Of a stretch of 64,000 nucleotides of DNA, positions 51,995 to 64,000 are shown piece by piece (within the stretch, counting starts at the first letter, position 1; each line of letters opens with the position of its first letter). A model generated the notes under the pieces. That model was not told the DNA's origin. It searched no databases and worked only from the letters and a program-made list of their open reading frames with translations. The DNA comes from JBJXFE01 sp046153875 (GTDB lineage: Bacteria; Planctomycetota; Phycisphaerae; Phycisphaerales; UBA1924), in contig JBJXFE010000063.1 in the NCBI GenBank assembly GCA_046153875.1, forward strand, positions 62,001 to 126,000. Direction: 5' to 3'. The position numbers were made by a program, and so were the translations under genes.

Positions 51995-52513
51995 ATGAAC
52001 ATGCGGGTCCGTCGTGCCGCAGCGCTAGCCGCCGCGGTGGTGGCCGTCGGTGCATCCGGAGCGGCCGGCCTCTTCGGGCTTGCCAAGATCGGCGGCGTTC
52101 TCCAGGGCTCGTGGTCGGTCCTCTATTCGGCGAGCGCGCTCCACAGCCCGGCGCAGCCGCAGCCGCCCAGCGAACGATCGCGCGACCGCCAGTTCGCCGC
52201 GTGGATCCCGCCCGGCGAGTACCACGCCATCGTGCTCTGCTCCAGCGGTGACGAGCGGCGCTGGGCCGTGTCGCTCACGACGACATCGAAGAACGTCCCG
52301 ATCGTGGTCCCCGCGAACGACAACGTGGTCATCGAGTTCAAGGAAGGCTGGACGGTGCAGCCGAACGACGAGGCTCGGATCGTCTCGCGCCTCGTGCCCT
52401 TCGACGACGCGGCCCGCTTCAACAAGCTCGGCGAGCGCCCGGACTACGTCCTGTCGGCCTGGGGCATCGGACCGAACGGGCCGGTGGAGTTCGCGTACCG
52501 CGAGATCAAGTGA
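51995..52513 (+). CDS. Membrane-anchored or secreted protein of unknown function
   Basis: 172 residues. ATG at 51995 has GGGAGGG five bases upstream. Hydrophobic N-terminus (AAALAAAVVAVGASGAAGLFGLA) acts as signal peptide or anchor. The rest (about 60-172) is a small beta-rich domain with FAAWIPPGEYHAIVLCSSGDERRWAVSL. No family recognised. It is convergent with the glucosidase gene. Confidence 0.7.
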   Translation: MNMRVRRAAALAAAVVAVGASGAAGLFGLAKIGGVLQGSWSVLYSASALHSPAQPQPPSERSRDRQFAAWIPPGEYHAIVLCSSGDERRWAVSLTTTSKNVPIVVPANDNVVIEFKEGWTVQPNDEARIVSRLVPFDDAARFNKLGERPDYVLSAWGIGPNGPVEFAYREIK

Positions 52514-52551
52514 GCACGCGGATCGCCGACGCCGGGGTGCCGTCGCGCGCC

Positions 52552-55275
52552 CTACCGCAGCATCTCCGTCACGAGGGCCGTCCACCCGGTCTGGTGCGAC
52601 GCGCCGAGGCCGCGGCCCGTGTCGCCGTGGAAGTGCTCGTGGAAGAGCACGAGCCCGCGCGAGTGAGCGTCCGTGAACAGCGGGTCCGCCGCCAGCGCGG
52701 GGCGCACGCCCCCCGGCCCCGGCAGGAACAGGCTCGCCAGCCGCCGGCGCAGCCCGTCCGCGGCCTCGGCCAGCGTCATCATCCGCCCCGACCCGGTCGG
52801 GAACTCGACGAGCGCCGCGTCTCCGAAGAAATGGTGGTACCGCTCGAGCGCCTCGACGATCAGGAAGTTGAGCGGGAACCACACCGGCCCGCGCCAGTTC
52901 GAGTTCCCGCCGAACAACCCGGTCGTGGATTCGCCCGGCGTGTATTCCACGCGGTGCAGCTCGTCGCCGACGCGGAAGACATACGGCTGGCGGGCGTGAA
53001 CCTTCGACACGGATCGCACGCCGAACGGCGAAAGAAACTCGTCCTCGTCAAAGAGGTACCGCAGCACGCGAACGAGCCGGTCGCGGATCGGGATCGCCAG
53101 CAGGCGGTGCTCGCACGCGCGCCCGTCCCCGTCGCCGCGATCGTCCGGCTGCATATACGCGATCAGGCCCGCCAGGTCGCGCCGGTGCCGCAGGAACCAC
53201 TCCATCCGCCGCTTGAATCCCGGAAGCTTGTCGATCGTCTCGCTCTCGAGCACCTCGACCGCCAGCAGCGGCACGATCCCGACGAGCGAACGCACGCGCA
53301 GCGGCACCGCCCTGCCGCCCAGGCTGATCTGGTCGTAATAGAACCCGTCCTGCTCGTCCCAGAGGCCGGTGCCCCCGAGCGTGTTCATGGCGTCCACGAT
53401 CGCGACGAAGTGCTCGAAGAACTTCGACGCCATGTCCTCGTAGGCGGGGTCTTCCTTGGCCAGCTCGAGCGCCATCGAGAGCATCGTCCCGCAGTAGAAC
53501 GCCATCCACGCGGTGCCGTCGGCCTGCTCCAGCTGTCCGCCGGTCGGCAGCGGGCGGTTGCGGTCGAAGACGCCGATGTTGTCCAGCCCCAGGAACCCGC
53601 CGCTGAACAGGTGTTTGCCGCTCGGGTCCTTGCGGTTCACCCACCAGTTGAAGTTCAGCAGCAGCTTCTGGAAGCACCGCGCGAGGAACACGCGGTCGCG
53701 CTTGCCGCGCGCCCCCGTCATCTTGTACACGCGCCAGCAGGCCCACGCGTGGACCGGCGGGTTGACGTCCCCGAGCGCGAACTCGTACGCCGGAATCTGC
53801 CCGTTCGGGTGCATGTACCACTCGCGCAGGAACAGGACAAGCTGCTCTTTCGCAAAGGCCGGGTCGATCCGCGCCATCGGGATCATGTGGAACGCCAGGT
53901 CCCACGCCGCGTACCACGGGTACTCCCATTTGTCCGGCATTGAGATGACGTCGCGGTTGTAGAGGTGCGGCCAGTCGGCGTTGCGCCCCTCCTTGCGTGG
54001 TTCCGGCGGCGGCGGTTGATCCGTGTCGCCCGCCAGCCAGTCGCGCACGATGTAGTGATAAAACTGCTTGCTCCACAGCAGCCCCGCGCACGCCTGCCGC
54101 GCCACAGCCGCCTCGGGAGTGCCGGGCCGAGGGGCCAGGCGCGCCGCGTAGAACTCGTCCGCCTCGCGCACCCGCTCCTCGAACACCCGGTCGAAACCGG
54201 GGCCGAATGGCGTTGCCGACGCCTCGCGCTCGATCGTGAGCCGCAGGCGCAGCACCACGCGCCCGCCCGAGGGCACGCCCAGCTTGTGCCACGCCGCGGC
54301 TTTGGTGCCGACCAGCTTCGTGTTGACCGCCTCGACCCTGCCGCCGACCACGCGCTCGTGGAACGCATCTTTCACGTACGGCGTCGGGTTCGGCACGCCG
54401 TGGAGGCGCTGCAGATTCGTCTCGTTCTCGGTGAACAGCAGCTCCGGGGCGGCGCCGTCGGGGCCCGTGTCCACCGCCAGCCGGTACGCGCCCAGTTCCG
54501 CGTGCTCCGCCAGCAGCGTGGTCGGCCCCGCCGCCGCGATCCGCGGGCGGACCGTCGTCCCCTCGTGCAGGCAACCCCACGACCAGAGGTTACGGAACCA
54601 CAGCGTCGGCAGCACGTGCAGGTCCGCCGCTTCGGGTCCTCGGTTCTCCACCGTGATCCTGATCAGCACGTCCTCCGCGCTCGCCTTGGCGTACTCGGCC
54701 GTCACGTCGAAGTACCGCCCGCCCTCGAACACGCCCGCGTCCGAAAGCTCGAACTCCGTCTCGCCGCGCCCGCGCTTCTTGTTCTCCGCGACAAGGCGTG
54801 CGTACGGAAACTCCGCCTGCGGGTACTTGTAAAGGGCCTTCATGTACGAATGCGTCGGTGTCGAGTCGAGATAGAAGTACTGCTCCTTGACGTCCTCGCC
54901 GTGGTTGCCCTCGGGTCCCGTCAGGCCGAAGAGCCGCTCCTTCAGGATCGCGTCCCGCCCGTTCCAGAGCGCCAGCGCGAAGCACAACCGCCCCTGCCGG
55001 TCGCAAAGGCCCAGCAGCCCGTCCTCTCCCCAGCGGTACGCGCGGCTCCGCGCATGGTCATGCGGCAGGTAGTCCCAGCAGTTGCCGTCCGGTGAGTAGT
55101 CCTCGCGGACGGTCGCCCACTGGCGTTCGGCGAGGTACGGACCCCAGCGCTTCCAGTTGTTGACGCGCCGCTCGTCCTCCGTGAGCCGGGCGGCCTCGGC
55201 CTCTCGCGGCGCGCGTGCCGCGCCGGGCGCGGGAGGCGGGGGTCGGCGCGACGTCTGGGTAGCGGGCTCGGGCAT
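52552..55275 (-). CDS. GH63-like glucosidase (MGH1-like)
   Basis: 907 residues from ATG 55275; ATG 55293 would add six. After a Pro/Ala-rich N-terminus the family start [28 protein letters not shown] is seen. A beta-sandwich domain (about 40-390) is followed by an (alpha/alpha)6 barrel with [50 protein letters not shown] and [18 protein letters not shown]. These match family 63 enzymes that act on glucosylglycerate, mannosylglycerate or alpha-glucosides. No signal peptide, so cytosolic. A compatible-solute or glycogen-related substrate is inferred only. Confidence 0.88.
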   Translation of the reverse strand: MPEPATQTSRRPPPPAPGAARAPREAEAARLTEDERRVNNWKRWGPYLAERQWATVREDYSPDGNCWDYLPHDHARSRAYRWGEDGLLGLCDRQGRLCFALALWNGRDAILKERLFGLTGPEGNHGEDVKEQYFYLDSTPTHSYMKALYKYPQAEFPYARLVAENKKRGRGETEFELSDAGVFEGGRYFDVTAEYAKASAEDVLIRITVENRGPEAADLHVLPTLWFRNLWSWGCLHEGTTVRPRIAAAGPTTLLAEHAELGAYRLAVDTGPDGAAPELLFTENETNLQRLHGVPNPTPYVKDAFHERVVGGRVEAVNTKLVGTKAAAWHKLGVPSGGRVVLRLRLTIEREASATPFGPGFDRVFEERVREADEFYAARLAPRPGTPEAAVARQACAGLLWSKQFYHYIVRDWLAGDTDQPPPPEPRKEGRNADWPHLYNRDVISMPDKWEYPWYAAWDLAFHMIPMARIDPAFAKEQLVLFLREWYMHPNGQIPAYEFALGDVNPPVHAWACWRVYKMTGARGKRDRVFLARCFQKLLLNFNWWVNRKDPSGKHLFSGGFLGLDNIGVFDRNRPLPTGGQLEQADGTAWMAFYCGTMLSMALELAKEDPAYEDMASKFFEHFVAIVDAMNTLGGTGLWDEQDGFYYDQISLGGRAVPLRVRSLVGIVPLLAVEVLESETIDKLPGFKRRMEWFLRHRRDLAGLIAYMQPDDRGDGDGRACEHRLLAIPIRDRLVRVLRYLFDEDEFLSPFGVRSVSKVHARQPYVFRVGDELHRVEYTPGESTTGLFGGNSNWRGPVWFPLNFLIVEALERYHHFFGDAALVEFPTGSGRMMTLAEAADGLRRRLASLFLPGPGGVRPALAADPLFTDAHSRGLVLFHEHFHGDTGRGLGASHQTGWTALVTEMLR

Positions 55276-55284
55276 CGTCTGTTT

Positions 55285-55290
55285 ATCGTA
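55285..55290 (-). promoter_or_regulatory. TANNNT box for a probable leaderless glucosidase start
   Basis: TACGAT on the minus strand ends nine bases before the ATG at 55275, which has no Shine-Dalgarno sequence. Confidence 0.35.
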
Positions 55291-55404
55291 CATCAACCGA
55301 CCCCGCATCACGCTCGCAGAAGCGAAGCACCGATCGATCCGTTCGAACGCACCCGCCACGCCCACGATGAGCGAATCCGCGAGCGAATCGTGCGCCGGGA
55401 CCAC

Positions 55405-55410
55405 TACACT
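55405..55410 (+). promoter_or_regulatory. TANNNT box for a probable leaderless sucC-like start
   Basis: TACACT ends eight bases before the ATG at 55419; the intervening bases CCCGGCTC contain no Shine-Dalgarno sequence. Confidence 0.4.
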
Positions 55411-55418
55411 CCCGGCTC

Positions 55419-56945
55419 ATGGCGCGTCTGCACGAGCACCAGGGCAAGGCGATTCTCGCCCGTTTCGGGTTCCATGTGCCGCGGGGGGCGCCCGCCGCGA
55501 CGCCCGCGCAGGCCGCCGACGTCGCCGCGTCGATCGGCGGGCCGGTGGTGCTGAAGATCCAGGCGTGGACCACGGGGCGGGCTTCCCTCGGCGGGGTCGC
55601 CTTTGCCGACACGCCCGACCAGGCGCGCGACCACGCCCGACGCCTCCTGGCGATCAAGGTCGGGCAGTTCCCCGTCACGGAGGTCCTCGTCGAGGAAAAA
55701 CTCGCGATCGCCCGCGAGCTTTTCGTGTCGCTCTCGATCGACGACCGCGAGCGCGCCCCCGTCATCCTCCTCTCCCTCGCGGGTGGCAGCGGCATCGAGG
55801 CGCGTGCGGCCCAGGTCCACCGGATCGTCTGCGATCCCACGACCGGCCCCGACGCCGCCGCGCTGGCGCGCGCGATCGAGGCGTCGGACCTCAACGCGGC
55901 CCAGCAGCGGCAGGTCTCCGCGGCCGTCCATTCCGTGTTCACCCTCGCCCGGGGCTGCGACGCGCGCTCCGTCGAGATCAACCCGCTCGTCTTTACGATC
56001 GACGGCAAGCTGGTCGCCGCCGATTGCCGCATGACCATCGACGACTACGCCGTCTACCGTCGACCCGAGCTCGGCATCGACATCGCCCGCGAGCTCGACC
56101 ACCCGCCCACGCCGCTCGAGCGTGTCGCCTACGCCGTCGAGCAGGCCGACCATCGCGGCACCTTCTACTTCGCCCAGCTCGCCGCGCACGCCGCGCCGGG
56201 GTCGCGCGGCCTCATCGGATTCCACGGCGCCGGTGGCGGCGGGTCCATGATGGCTATGGACGCCGTGACCGCCGAGAACTTCACCGTGGCGAACTTCACC
56301 GATACCAGCGGCAACCCGTCCTCGGCCAAGGTCTACAGGGCCGCGCGGATCATCCTCAGTCAACCCGGACTCGTCGGGTACTTCGGGTCCGGCTCGGGAG
56401 TCGCCAGCCAGGAACAGTTCTGGTCCGCTTACGGGCTCGCCAAGGCGTTCCAAGAGGTCGCGCTCGACGTTCCCGTCGTGATTCGGCTCGGCGGGAACAC
56501 CGAGGACCGCGCGGTCGAGATTCTGACCTCTGCTTGCCGCGGGCTGCCCGCAACGGTCGAGGGGTACCGCAAGACCGACCCGCCGGCGTTCATTGCGCGG
56601 CGCTTCGCCGAGCTGGTTGAAGCGGCGGGCGGGACAACCTGGACGCCGCGCCCCCGCCGCGTGCCCCCGTTCGTCGGTTCGTCACAGGCGGTGTCGTTCC
56701 CGATCAAGGGCGGCCGCGTCTGGATCGACGCGGCACGCTGGGTGCAGGCCAAGTGGACGGTGCTTGCCCACGCCGCGGGTCTCATCCGCGACGACGACGG
56801 ACGCCCCGTGCTCGCGGTTTCCGAAGCAGAACTGGCGGGCAAGGACAGCGAGTTCATCGCCTGCGAAATCGAGTGCCGGCGCGCGGGTACGGACGCCGTC
56901 TTCGTCGATCTGGAAATCCCAGGCCTGGAGACGCCCAGGGCGTGA
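55419..56945 (+). CDS. Succinyl-CoA synthetase beta-like subunit with C-terminal extension
   Basis: 508 residues. N-terminal ATP-grasp domain ([56 protein letters not shown]) and CoA-ligase domain ([16 protein letters not shown] at about 351-366) match SucC. Ordinary SucC ends near 390; here a further about 110 residues ([30 protein letters not shown] onward) form an extra domain I do not recognise. No alpha subunit is adjacent. It may be a SucC paralogue or part of another acyl-CoA synthetase. Divergent from the glucosidase gene. Confidence 0.85.
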   Translation: MARLHEHQGKAILARFGFHVPRGAPAATPAQAADVAASIGGPVVLKIQAWTTGRASLGGVAFADTPDQARDHARRLLAIKVGQFPVTEVLVEEKLAIARELFVSLSIDDRERAPVILLSLAGGSGIEARAAQVHRIVCDPTTGPDAAALARAIEASDLNAAQQRQVSAAVHSVFTLARGCDARSVEINPLVFTIDGKLVAADCRMTIDDYAVYRRPELGIDIARELDHPPTPLERVAYAVEQADHRGTFYFAQLAAHAAPGSRGLIGFHGAGGGGSMMAMDAVTAENFTVANFTDTSGNPSSAKVYRAARIILSQPGLVGYFGSGSGVASQEQFWSAYGLAKAFQEVALDVPVVIRLGGNTEDRAVEILTSACRGLPATVEGYRKTDPPAFIARRFAELVEAAGGTTWTPRPRRVPPFVGSSQAVSFPIKGGRVWIDAARWVQAKWTVLAHAAGLIRDDDGRPVLAVSEAELAGKDSEFIACEIECRRAGTDAVFVDLEIPGLETPRA

Positions 56946-57028
56946 CACCCGCCGGCGGCCGCAGTTTACCCCGGCTCCCCGCCCGTCTATCCTCATGGCC
57001 CCGGATCGCGGGCCTTGGAGACCCAGCC

Positions 57029-57262
57029 ATGGCGAAAGACGGCGTTCACCCCAAGTACTACAACTGCAAGGTCTTTCACAACGGGCAGATCGTCATGACC
57101 GTCGGGGCCACGGTGCCCGAGATGCACGTCGAAGTCTGGTCCGGCTCCCACCCGTTCTTCACGGGCAAGCAGACCTTTGTGGACTCCGCCGGCCGCGTCG
57201 AGCGCTTCCAGCGCAAGTTCCAGGGGTCCTACTTCAAGGCCAAGGACAAGAAGGCGTCCTGA
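57029..57262 (+). CDS. rpmE: 50S ribosomal protein L31, zinc-free form
   Basis: 77 residues. [15 protein letters not shown] and [27 protein letters not shown] are unmistakable L31. Only one Cys (13) remains; the zinc-binding pairs of the C+ form are replaced ([11 protein letters not shown]), so it should fold without zinc. GGAG lies nine bases before the ATG, TATCCT lies 35 bases before it, and a strong terminator follows. Confidence 0.96.
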   Translation: MAKDGVHPKYYNCKVFHNGQIVMTVGATVPEMHVEVWSGSHPFFTGKQTFVDSAGRVERFQRKFQGSYFKAKDKKAS

Positions 57263-57291
57263 AGCTGACGCACCTCCAGATTGAACAGATG

Positions 57292-57330
57292 GAAGCCCAG
57301 CCGTTGGAACGGCTGGGCTTCTTCGTTTGT
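57292..57330 (+). terminator. Intrinsic terminator after rpmE
   Basis: GAAGCCCAGCCGTT (57292-57305) pairs perfectly with AACGGCTGGGCTTC (57308-57321), followed by TTCGTTTGT. It ends the rpmE transcript 29 nt after its stop. Confidence 0.9.
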
Positions 57331-57374
57331 GCCGACCCCGCGCCTCCTTATCGGGCGAGCAAAACAATCATCCA

Positions 57375-57403
57375 TTGATCCGGCTGAACGGATGAAGTAC
57401 CAT
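57375..57403 (+). promoter_or_regulatory. Possible metH promoter
   Basis: TTGATC (57375-57380), a 17-bp spacer and TACCAT (57398-57403) fit a sigma-70 promoter with four of six matches in each box. The hairpin ATCCG/CGGAT lies in the spacer. The leader to the ATG would be about 57 nt and shows no riboswitch motif I know. Confidence 0.35.
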
Positions 57404-57466
57404 TGACAGGCCTTGGCCCCTTGTTGACCGATCAACTCTCCGCCCGTCTCACGGATCGCCCCTCGC

Positions 57467-61111
<3,645 letters not shown>

Positions 61112-61166
61112 CACGCTGCGTATCGCGTGTGCTGCACAGTTGTTCCGGCATCCTACCGCTGCTTGT

Positions 61167-61189
61167 GGCACAGGCGTCCCGCCTGTGCC
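61167..61189. repeat. REP-like palindrome GGCACAGGCG-tcc-CGCCTGTGCC
   Basis: Perfect 10-bp arms with a 3-nt loop between the convergent genes metH and phrB. The element encodes the GTGGTPVP-type peptides seen when such repeats are translated in planctomycete and verrucomicrobial genomes. It could act as a bidirectional transcription stop. Confidence 0.75.
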
Positions 61190-61206
61190 TACTCCCTCTA
61201 CGCGTT

Positions 61207-62637
61207 TCACCTCGTGCCGGAGAGCGCCCGGAACACCTCCATCACCCGCTTCCGTGCCGCGCCGTGGTCCACGATCGGCTCCGGGTATCCCAGCCGCGTT
61301 CGCACCAGCGGCGGTGGGTCGTGGATCGTCTCGGCGTCGAGGGACGCGAGCTCGGGCACGAAGCGCCGGATGAATGCGCCCTCCGGGTCGTTCTGCCGCG
61401 ACTGCGACGCGGGGTTGAACACGCGGAAGTAGGGCACGGCATCCGTCCCCGTGCTCGCCGACCACTGCCATCCGCCGTTGTTGCTGGCAAAGAAGCCGTC
61501 GATCAGGCTCTGCATGAAGAACCGCTCGCCGCGCCGCCAGTCGATGAGCAGGTCCTTGGTCAGGAACATCGCCGCGATCATCCGCAGCCGGTTGTGCATC
61601 CAGCCGGTCTGAGCGAGCTGGCGCATCGCGGCGTCCACGATCGGGTAGCCGGTGCGTCCCGCGCACCACGCGTCAAAGCCCGCCTCGTCTTCGCGCCACA
61701 CCAGACGGTCTGTCACCGGCTTGAACGCCCGGTTCATGCACACACGCGGGTAGCCGGCCAGCACGTGGACGTAGAACTCCCGCCAGATCAACTCGCTGAT
61801 CCACGTTGCGGGCCCGACGCGCCCGCCGTCCGCGCGCCCCCCGTTCGCCTCCATCGCGGCCGCGAGGCACTGGCGGGGCGAGATCGCGCCCACGGCCAGG
61901 TACGGCGAGAGCGTGCTGGTGCCCTCGATCTCCGGCGCGTCGCGGTCGGACTTGTACCGTCCGATCTTCTCGGCGGCGAACCGCTTGAGCCGGCGCAGCG
62001 CCTCGCCCTCACCCGCGGGCCACAGCCGTGAGTCGATCGGCGACTCGAAGCCGCTCACGCTCGACGGCACGGCCGTTGTCGCGACGCCCGTATCAGGCTG
62101 TCGACGCGGCGACGCGAGTGGGGCAGGTGCGGGGATGCCCTGCTCCGCGAGCCGCGCCAGCCACGCCCGCTTGTACGGCGTAAACACCGTGAAGAACCGC
62201 CCGTCACCCGTCCACACCTCCCCCGGCGGCAGGATGACTTGATCGTCGAACGCGCGGACGCGCCGGCCAGACTTCTCGAAGGCCGCCGTCACCACCACGT
62301 CGCGCCGCGATTCATCCACCTCGTATTCGCGGTTGAAGTACAGCCCATCGCATCGGGCTCGCGTCGCCAGTTCCAGCAGCAACCGCGGCACGTCCGCGCC
62401 GCTCGCCGCCGTCAGCACAACCAGAGGGATGCTGTGGCCCGCGAGCGACCGCGACAGCTCCGCGAGCGTCCGCAGCGTGAAGTCCACCCGGCACGCCGCC
62501 ACGTCGTGCGCCCGCCACGCTTCGGGGGCGATGACGTAGGCCCCGACGACGCCCCGGTCCGATTCCGCGGCCGCCTGCCACAGAGCGCGGTTGTCGCGCG
62601 TCCGCAGGTCCGACCGGAACCAGACGAGGGCCCTCAT
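61207..62637 (-). CDS. phrB: Deoxyribodipyrimidine photolyase
   Basis: 476 residues from ATG 62637 (MRALVWFRSDLR, the canonical photolyase start). It repairs cyclobutane pyrimidine dimers with blue light using FAD. N-terminal antenna domain about 1-130; FAD-binding domain about 200-476 with GTSTLSPYLAVGAISPRQ, WISELIWREFYVHVLAGYP, RTGYPIVDAAMRQLAQTGWMHNRLRMI and WQWSASTGTDAVPYFRVFNP. These are hallmarks of class I CPD photolyases. Upstream residues in the same frame are not conserved. Confidence 0.96.
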   Translation of the reverse strand: MRALVWFRSDLRTRDNRALWQAAAESDRGVVGAYVIAPEAWRAHDVAACRVDFTLRTLAELSRSLAGHSIPLVVLTAASGADVPRLLLELATRARCDGLYFNREYEVDESRRDVVVTAAFEKSGRRVRAFDDQVILPPGEVWTGDGRFFTVFTPYKRAWLARLAEQGIPAPAPLASPRRQPDTGVATTAVPSSVSGFESPIDSRLWPAGEGEALRRLKRFAAEKIGRYKSDRDAPEIEGTSTLSPYLAVGAISPRQCLAAAMEANGGRADGGRVGPATWISELIWREFYVHVLAGYPRVCMNRAFKPVTDRLVWREDEAGFDAWCAGRTGYPIVDAAMRQLAQTGWMHNRLRMIAAMFLTKDLLIDWRRGERFFMQSLIDGFFASNNGGWQWSASTGTDAVPYFRVFNPASQSRQNDPEGAFIRRFVPELASLDAETIHDPPPLVRTRLGYPEPIVDHGAARKRVMEVFRALSGTR

Positions 62638-62751
62638 CGCCGAGCGGTTCGACGGCGCGCCCGGGGTGGATTCGCGGTTAGATGGCGCAAAACTCACCGC
62701 GACGCGCCCGGGGCGTCGATCGTGAGAGGAAGACGTCCCCGGAGCCACGCC

Positions 62752-63723
62752 ATGCATGGTGCCTCGCCCGCCTCGTCGTCGGCTTCGTTGTTCGCGGCTC
62801 AGGCCCGATTGTTCGCAACCCGTGGCACCATGCCTCCTCCGTCAGTCGGCGGTCCCGGCGCCTCGCCGCTCCGCGCAGGGGTAGGCGGGCTCGACGCGAT
62901 CCTCAGGCAGGTCCAGTCGCTGGCGCGGGAGCTGGGCGAAACGGGCCAGGCCTCGTTCGCCGCGCGGGCCGGGTCGCAGCGCGAGCTGGATTCCGCGGCG
63001 GCCGGCGTGGACGCCGCGGTCCGCCACATCGAGGACGGCGGGGACGACTGGCCGGGCTACCAAGTGATCGGCGTGTCGCCGGACATCTCGGCCTACCACC
63101 TCCACCGCGTGGATCTGAAGCCGGGCGAGGCCCTGACGCCGGCGATCGAGGTCCAGGCATCCGCACAGCTCGGAGGGTTGTACTTCTCGGCGGCCATTCC
63201 ATCGGTCAACTTGAACCCGATGTCCTCGATGACTCTTCGGATCACCGGTGGGCGTGGCAGCGCGGAGCTGACCTTCTCGTCGGGAACGACGCTCGCGGCC
63301 ATCGCCGCCGCGCTCAACACGATGACCGGGCAGACCGGCGTGTCCGGAGTGGCGTCGGGAACCGGCATCCGGTTCGAGACCGATGGCTATGGCTCGGACC
63401 AGTTCGTATCGGTGAACGTGGTCAGCGGCGGCGGTCTCACAGGCTCGAACGTCGGGCTGTACGAACTCACATCGGACAACTTCGTGCGGGCCGATCCCAA
63501 GTCGCACAGCGGCTGGAGCACCGGCCTCGGCGTTTCGGACCGCGGCCAGGACGTGTCCGCCACCGTCAACGGCGTCAAGGCCCACGGGCGCGGCGAGTTC
63601 CTGCGGTTCGATCTGCCCGAGGCCGCGGGGTGGCTGCGGCTCACGACCGGCAGGGCCACGAGCCTGGCCAACGCCCAGACGCTCGGCACGTTCCGACCGT
63701 TCCGCATCCTCGGGCGACCCTGA
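62752..63723 (+). CDS. Truncated flagellin-like protein lacking D0 domains
   Basis: 323 residues, ATG 62752 with GGAG eight bases upstream. Residues about 130-320 match the variable and D2-type region of the second flagellin here: SAQLGGLYFSA with SAQQAGLFLSF; GSAELTFSSGTTLAAI with GSRELTFSSGTTLASI; VASGTGIRFETDGYGSDQFV with TASGTGIKLTSDSFGSDEFV. Residues about 75-95 recall the end of the D1 helix. The conserved flagellin N-terminus, most of D1 and the whole C-terminal D1/D0 are absent, so it cannot polymerise like flagellin. The first 60 residues are Ala/Pro/Ser-rich. Divergent from phrB, 26 kb from the flagellins. Function unknown. Confidence 0.8.
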   Translation: MHGASPASSSASLFAAQARLFATRGTMPPPSVGGPGASPLRAGVGGLDAILRQVQSLARELGETGQASFAARAGSQRELDSAAAGVDAAVRHIEDGGDDWPGYQVIGVSPDISAYHLHRVDLKPGEALTPAIEVQASAQLGGLYFSAAIPSVNLNPMSSMTLRITGGRGSAELTFSSGTTLAAIAAALNTMTGQTGVSGVASGTGIRFETDGYGSDQFVSVNVVSGGGLTGSNVGLYELTSDNFVRADPKSHSGWSTGLGVSDRGQDVSATVNGVKAHGRGEFLRFDLPEAAGWLRLTTGRATSLANAQTLGTFRPFRILGRP

Positions 63724-63736
63724 GCGCCGGTCCTGA

Positions 63737-63742
63737 TATCGT
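63737..63742 (+). promoter_or_regulatory. TANNNT box for a probable leaderless start
   Basis: TATCGT ends seven bases before the ATG at 63750, with no Shine-Dalgarno sequence. Confidence 0.4.
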
Positions 63743-63749
63743 GTCCGCC

Positions 63750-64000
63750 ATGCGTTCACCGGCTTCCGCCGAGCCTTCGCCGCCGACCCCCACACCCCGC
63801 CGCTCGTTCATCGCCGACCGCTTCGCGCCCTTCGGCACCACGATCTTCGCGGAGATGACCGCGCTTGCCAACCGGCACGGTGCCGTGAACCTCGCCCAGG
63901 GCTTCCCCGATTTCGATGGCCCCGAGTTCGTCAAGGACGCCGCCGCTCGCGCCATCGCCGAGGGAAAGAACCAGTATGGGCGGATGCAGGGCTCGCTGGA
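63750..64000 (+). CDS. PLP-dependent aminotransferase, partial (C-terminus off the right edge)
   Basis: 83 codons are visible. After about 20 Pro/Ser-rich residues, the pattern FGTTIFAEMTALANRHGAVNLAQGFPDFDGPEF and AAARAIAEGKNQYGRMQGSL matches the N-terminal arm of class I/II aminotransferases of the methionine/kynurenine type. Catalytic Lys and the rest lie outside the window, so substrate cannot be judged. Confidence 0.85.
   Translation, partial: MRSPASAEPSPPTPTPRRSFIADRFAPFGTTIFAEMTALANRHGAVNLAQGFPDFDGPEFVKDAAARAIAEGKNQYGRMQGSL

Noticed and set aside
57331..57466. SAM, SAH or cobalamin riboswitch before metH
   Set aside because: Only one small hairpin is visible and none of the conserved aptamer motifs I know.

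Overview
The window is GC-rich, densely coded bacterial DNA and most likely comes from a member of the Planctomycetota, class Phycisphaerae. The signs are: a secreted protein ending in paired dockerin-like EF-hand repeats with the motif ADFGSFQ; small membrane proteins with a CxxCGY...RCPECG zinc ribbon; REP-like palindromes of the GGCACAGGCG/CGCCTGTGCC type; a zinc-free L31; and a FliW-CsrA-flagellin module. I saw no rRNA, tRNA, CRISPR array or insertion sequence, so this reads as chromosomal backbone. Both ends cut genes (1..303 and 63750..64000).

Layout. 1-11.8 kb, minus strand: zinc-ribbon membrane protein, metF, a CstB-like persulfide dioxygenase/rhodanese, a dockerin-bearing secreted protein, a membrane 4Fe-4S/TPR protein, a 33-residue membrane peptide, pilT, glycerate 2-kinase coupled to atoE, and an unknown membrane protein. 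11.9-19.7 kb, plus strand: an oligopeptide-type ABC importer with two OppC-like permeases, one enlarged OppB-like permease, a membrane-anchored binding protein and one ATPase. 19.8-21.9 kb: a glycosyltransferase and a secreted protein with a CsrA-like leader. 22.1-36.8 kb: flagellar cluster (unknown 72-residue protein, flgF, flgG, flgA, flgH, flgI, flgJ-like, flgN-like, flgK, flgL, fliW, csrA and two flagellins). 36.8-41.1 kb: xerD, an FHA protein, then thrS behind a zinc-ribbon gene, a terminator and a Thr-rich leader peptide. 41.2-52.5 kb: an autoregulated PadR with a HAAS-fusion partner, nrdR, the two subunits of a 3-oxoacid CoA-transferase separated by other genes, an HD-GYP/PilZ protein, VapBC, and TerC behind a yybP-ykoY-like riboswitch. 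52.5-64 kb: a GH63-like glucosidase, a SucC-like subunit, rpmE, metH, a photolyase, a truncated flagellin-like protein and an aminotransferase.

Functional links. metF and metH serve the methionine/folate cycle. AtoE plus the CoA-transferase suggests use of short-chain keto acids. FliW, CsrA, GGA-loop hairpins on the flagellin leader and a triple GGA-hairpin leader at 21.0-21.1 kb suggest post-transcriptional motility control. PilZ/HD-GYP, PilT and flagella fit a motile, surface-associated lifestyle.

The most interesting non-textbook signals are: (i) a candidate Thr-codon attenuator in front of thrS; (ii) an 8-bp tandem repeat family that sits at stop codons and also in frame inside metH; (iii) TANNNT boxes 6-9 nt before start codons lacking a Shine-Dalgarno sequence, suggesting leaderless mRNAs; (iv) a flagellin-like protein without D0 domains; (v) the CsrA-type leader hairpins.
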